Source: Taibaiella soli (GTDB taxonomy: Bacteria > Bacteroidota > Bacteroidia > Chitinophagales > Chitinophagaceae). From it: a DNA stretch of 64,000 nucleotides. Numbering within the stretch: position 1 is the first letter of the stretch; the number at the start of each line of letters is the position of its first letter. A program made the position numbers and the translations under genes. This document shows positions 63,108 to 64,000 of the stretch, piece after piece. The notes beneath the pieces were generated by a model. The model ran no database searches. It saw nothing but the letters and a program-made list of their open reading frames with translations, and was not told the origin of the DNA. Location of the stretch: the NCBI RefSeq assembly GCF_003236175.1, contig NZ_QKTW01000016.1, forward strand, positions 128,482-192,481, read 5' to 3'.

Positions 63108-64000
63108 TTAGAGCAGCTCTTTAATCGCTGTTACCAACTCTGTTCTGGTGATTGGTACACCCTTAATTTTATTATAGCCAACCGCGTCAATCAGGAATTG
63201 ATCACGAATAATTTTGATCAATTGACCGTTGTTGATTTCCGGAATCAATACCTTTTTATAGCTTTTCAACATATCGCCGAGATTGCGCGGGAAAGGACGC
63301 ATGTGGCGCAAATGCGCGTGTGCAACAGATTTACCTTCTGCCTGCAATTCTGCAACAGCGCTTTTAATAGCACCGTATGTAGAACCCCAGCCCAGCACCA
63401 GTACATCGCCTGTTTCAGGACCTGCATCAAGTGTTTGTAATGGAATATAATCAGCAATACGCGCTACCTTTTCTTCACGGGTTTTCACCATATGCTGGTG
63501 ATTTTCCGGATCATAAGAAACATTACCTGTAATGTCTTCTTTTTCCAGACCACCGATGCGATGTTCTAAACCCGCTGTTCCCGGAACAGCCCAAGGGCGA
63601 ACCAGTTTTTCATCACGTTTATACGGCATGAATTTCGGTTCGTCTTCGCCCAGTGCACGCTTAAAGGTTACATCAATCGGTGCAAGATCCGCGCTTTGCG
63701 GATAAGCCCAAGGTTCCGCACCATTTGCGATATAACCGTCACTCAGCAGGATAACCGGCGTCATGTGCTGCACCGCAATGCGTACCGCTTCATAAGCAGC
63801 ATCAAAACAGTCGCTCGGCGTGCTCGCAGAAATTACTGGCATCGGACATTCGCCGTTGCGACCATAATATGCCTGCAGCAAATCGCTTTGCTCTGTTTTC
63901 GTTGGCAAACCAGTTGAAGGACCACCGCGTTGGATGTTTACAATCAACAAAGGAATTTCCAGCATTGCCGCCAGACCCATTGCTTCTGTTTTCAGTGCCA
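63108..64000 (-). CDS. korA: 2-oxoacid:ferredoxin oxidoreductase subunit alpha, partial (5' end outside window)
   Basis: An open frame continues through the right edge without a start, so about 297 C-terminal residues are visible. The conserved LIVNIQRGGPSTGLPTKTEQSDL-type motif is present near the edge (VNIQRGGPSTG, then TKTEQSDLLQAYYG). The C-terminal half has VLGWGSTYGAIKSAV and AHLRHMRPFPRNL, as in alpha subunits with a fused gamma domain in front. It is the partner of the korB gene 6 kb to the left. The two lie on the same strand but are separated by a plus-strand block. Confidence 0.92.
   Translation of the reverse strand, partial: ALKTEAMGLAAMLEIPLLIVNIQRGGPSTGLPTKTEQSDLLQAYYGRNGECPMPVISASTPSDCFDAAYEAVRIAVQHMTPVILLSDGYIANGAEPWAYPQSADLAPIDVTFKRALGEDEPKFMPYKRDEKLVRPWAVPGTAGLEHRIGGLEKEDITGNVSYDPENHQHMVKTREEKVARIADYIPLQTLDAGPETGDVLVLGWGSTYGAIKSAVAELQAEGKSVAHAHLRHMRPFPRNLGDMLKSYKKVLIPEINNGQLIKIIRDQFLIDAVGYNKIKGVPITRTELVTAIKELL

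Noticed and set aside
1-64000. tRNA, rRNA or CRISPR features
   Set aside because: No T-arm consensus in a cloverleaf context, no rRNA-like stretch and no regularly spaced identical repeats with unique spacers were seen on either strand.

Overview
The window looks like a chromosomal segment of a Bacteroidota (Bacteroidetes) bacterium, most likely family Chitinophagaceae or a close relative. The evidence is a TonB-dependent receptor with an N-terminal carboxypeptidase-regulatory-like domain, a large beta-barrel receptor of the outer-membrane beta-barrel family, a type IX secretion (T9SS) C-terminal sorting domain, the families DUF2723, DUF4197, DUF4199, DUF349 and BatA-N, a lipid-anchored TamA-like protein (TamL) next to TamB, and at least nine exact copies of the Bacteroidota -7 promoter box TAnnTTTG just upstream of genes. 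Almost no Shine-Dalgarno sites are visible. Starts were therefore chosen from family N-termini, spacing and promoter position.

Layout. 1-2.2 kb (minus): nadC, a lipid/diacylglycerol kinase and a truncated lipoprotein. 2.3-8.4 kb (minus): a heavy-metal RND efflux set in which the inner-membrane pump is fused to its TolC-like outer-membrane partner, followed by the adaptor; a small Cys/His protein lies upstream. 8.4-13.1 kb: queA, a secreted trypsin-like T9SS protein (plus) and a dGTPase. 13.1-14.3 kb: a self-contained two-gene cassette with a Panacea/SocA-like antitoxin and an unknown partner. 14.3-17.3 kb: a TonB receptor with a periplasmic partner. 17.4-31.0 kb: two small genes, a DUF2723 membrane protein, a histidine kinase/response regulator pair, and tamB-tamL. 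31.4-36.4 kb (minus): a metal/redox cluster with an MbnH-like di-heme protein, two MbnP-like lipoproteins, a CX4CH cytochrome-like lipoprotein, a His-rich lipoprotein, a CxxCxC barrel and a small Cys-rich membrane protein. 36.5-42.2 kb: PPK2, a UvrD helicase-nuclease fusion, a methyltransferase and a thioredoxin-like protein. 42.7-47.8 kb (minus): DUF349, DUF4197 and a beta-barrel receptor. 48.0-52.8 kb (minus): an operon of BatA-N, a dihydroorotase homologue lacking its metal ligands, DUF4199 and a glycosyltransferase. 52.9-56.0 kb: an AraC regulator, an AHSA1 protein and a flippase. 56.0-64.0 kb: korB and a partial korA on the minus strand, separated by a plus-strand block (murI, an AhpD-like protein, comM/yifB, GT2, GT39).

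Between genes the window carries several degenerate short-period repeat families. The clearest is a heptanucleotide series (consensus about GTGAGTT/GTCAATT) found at seven sites in either orientation, usually beside terminators or at the 3' ends of genes. An octanucleotide series forms a long inverted repeat at 37.4-37.5 kb, and GCTGAGCGGAGT-type words occur at three loci. No tRNA, rRNA, CRISPR array or insertion sequence was seen. The most promising places for undescribed biology are the Panacea cassette with its unknown partner, the doubled MbnP cluster, and the heptamer repeats.
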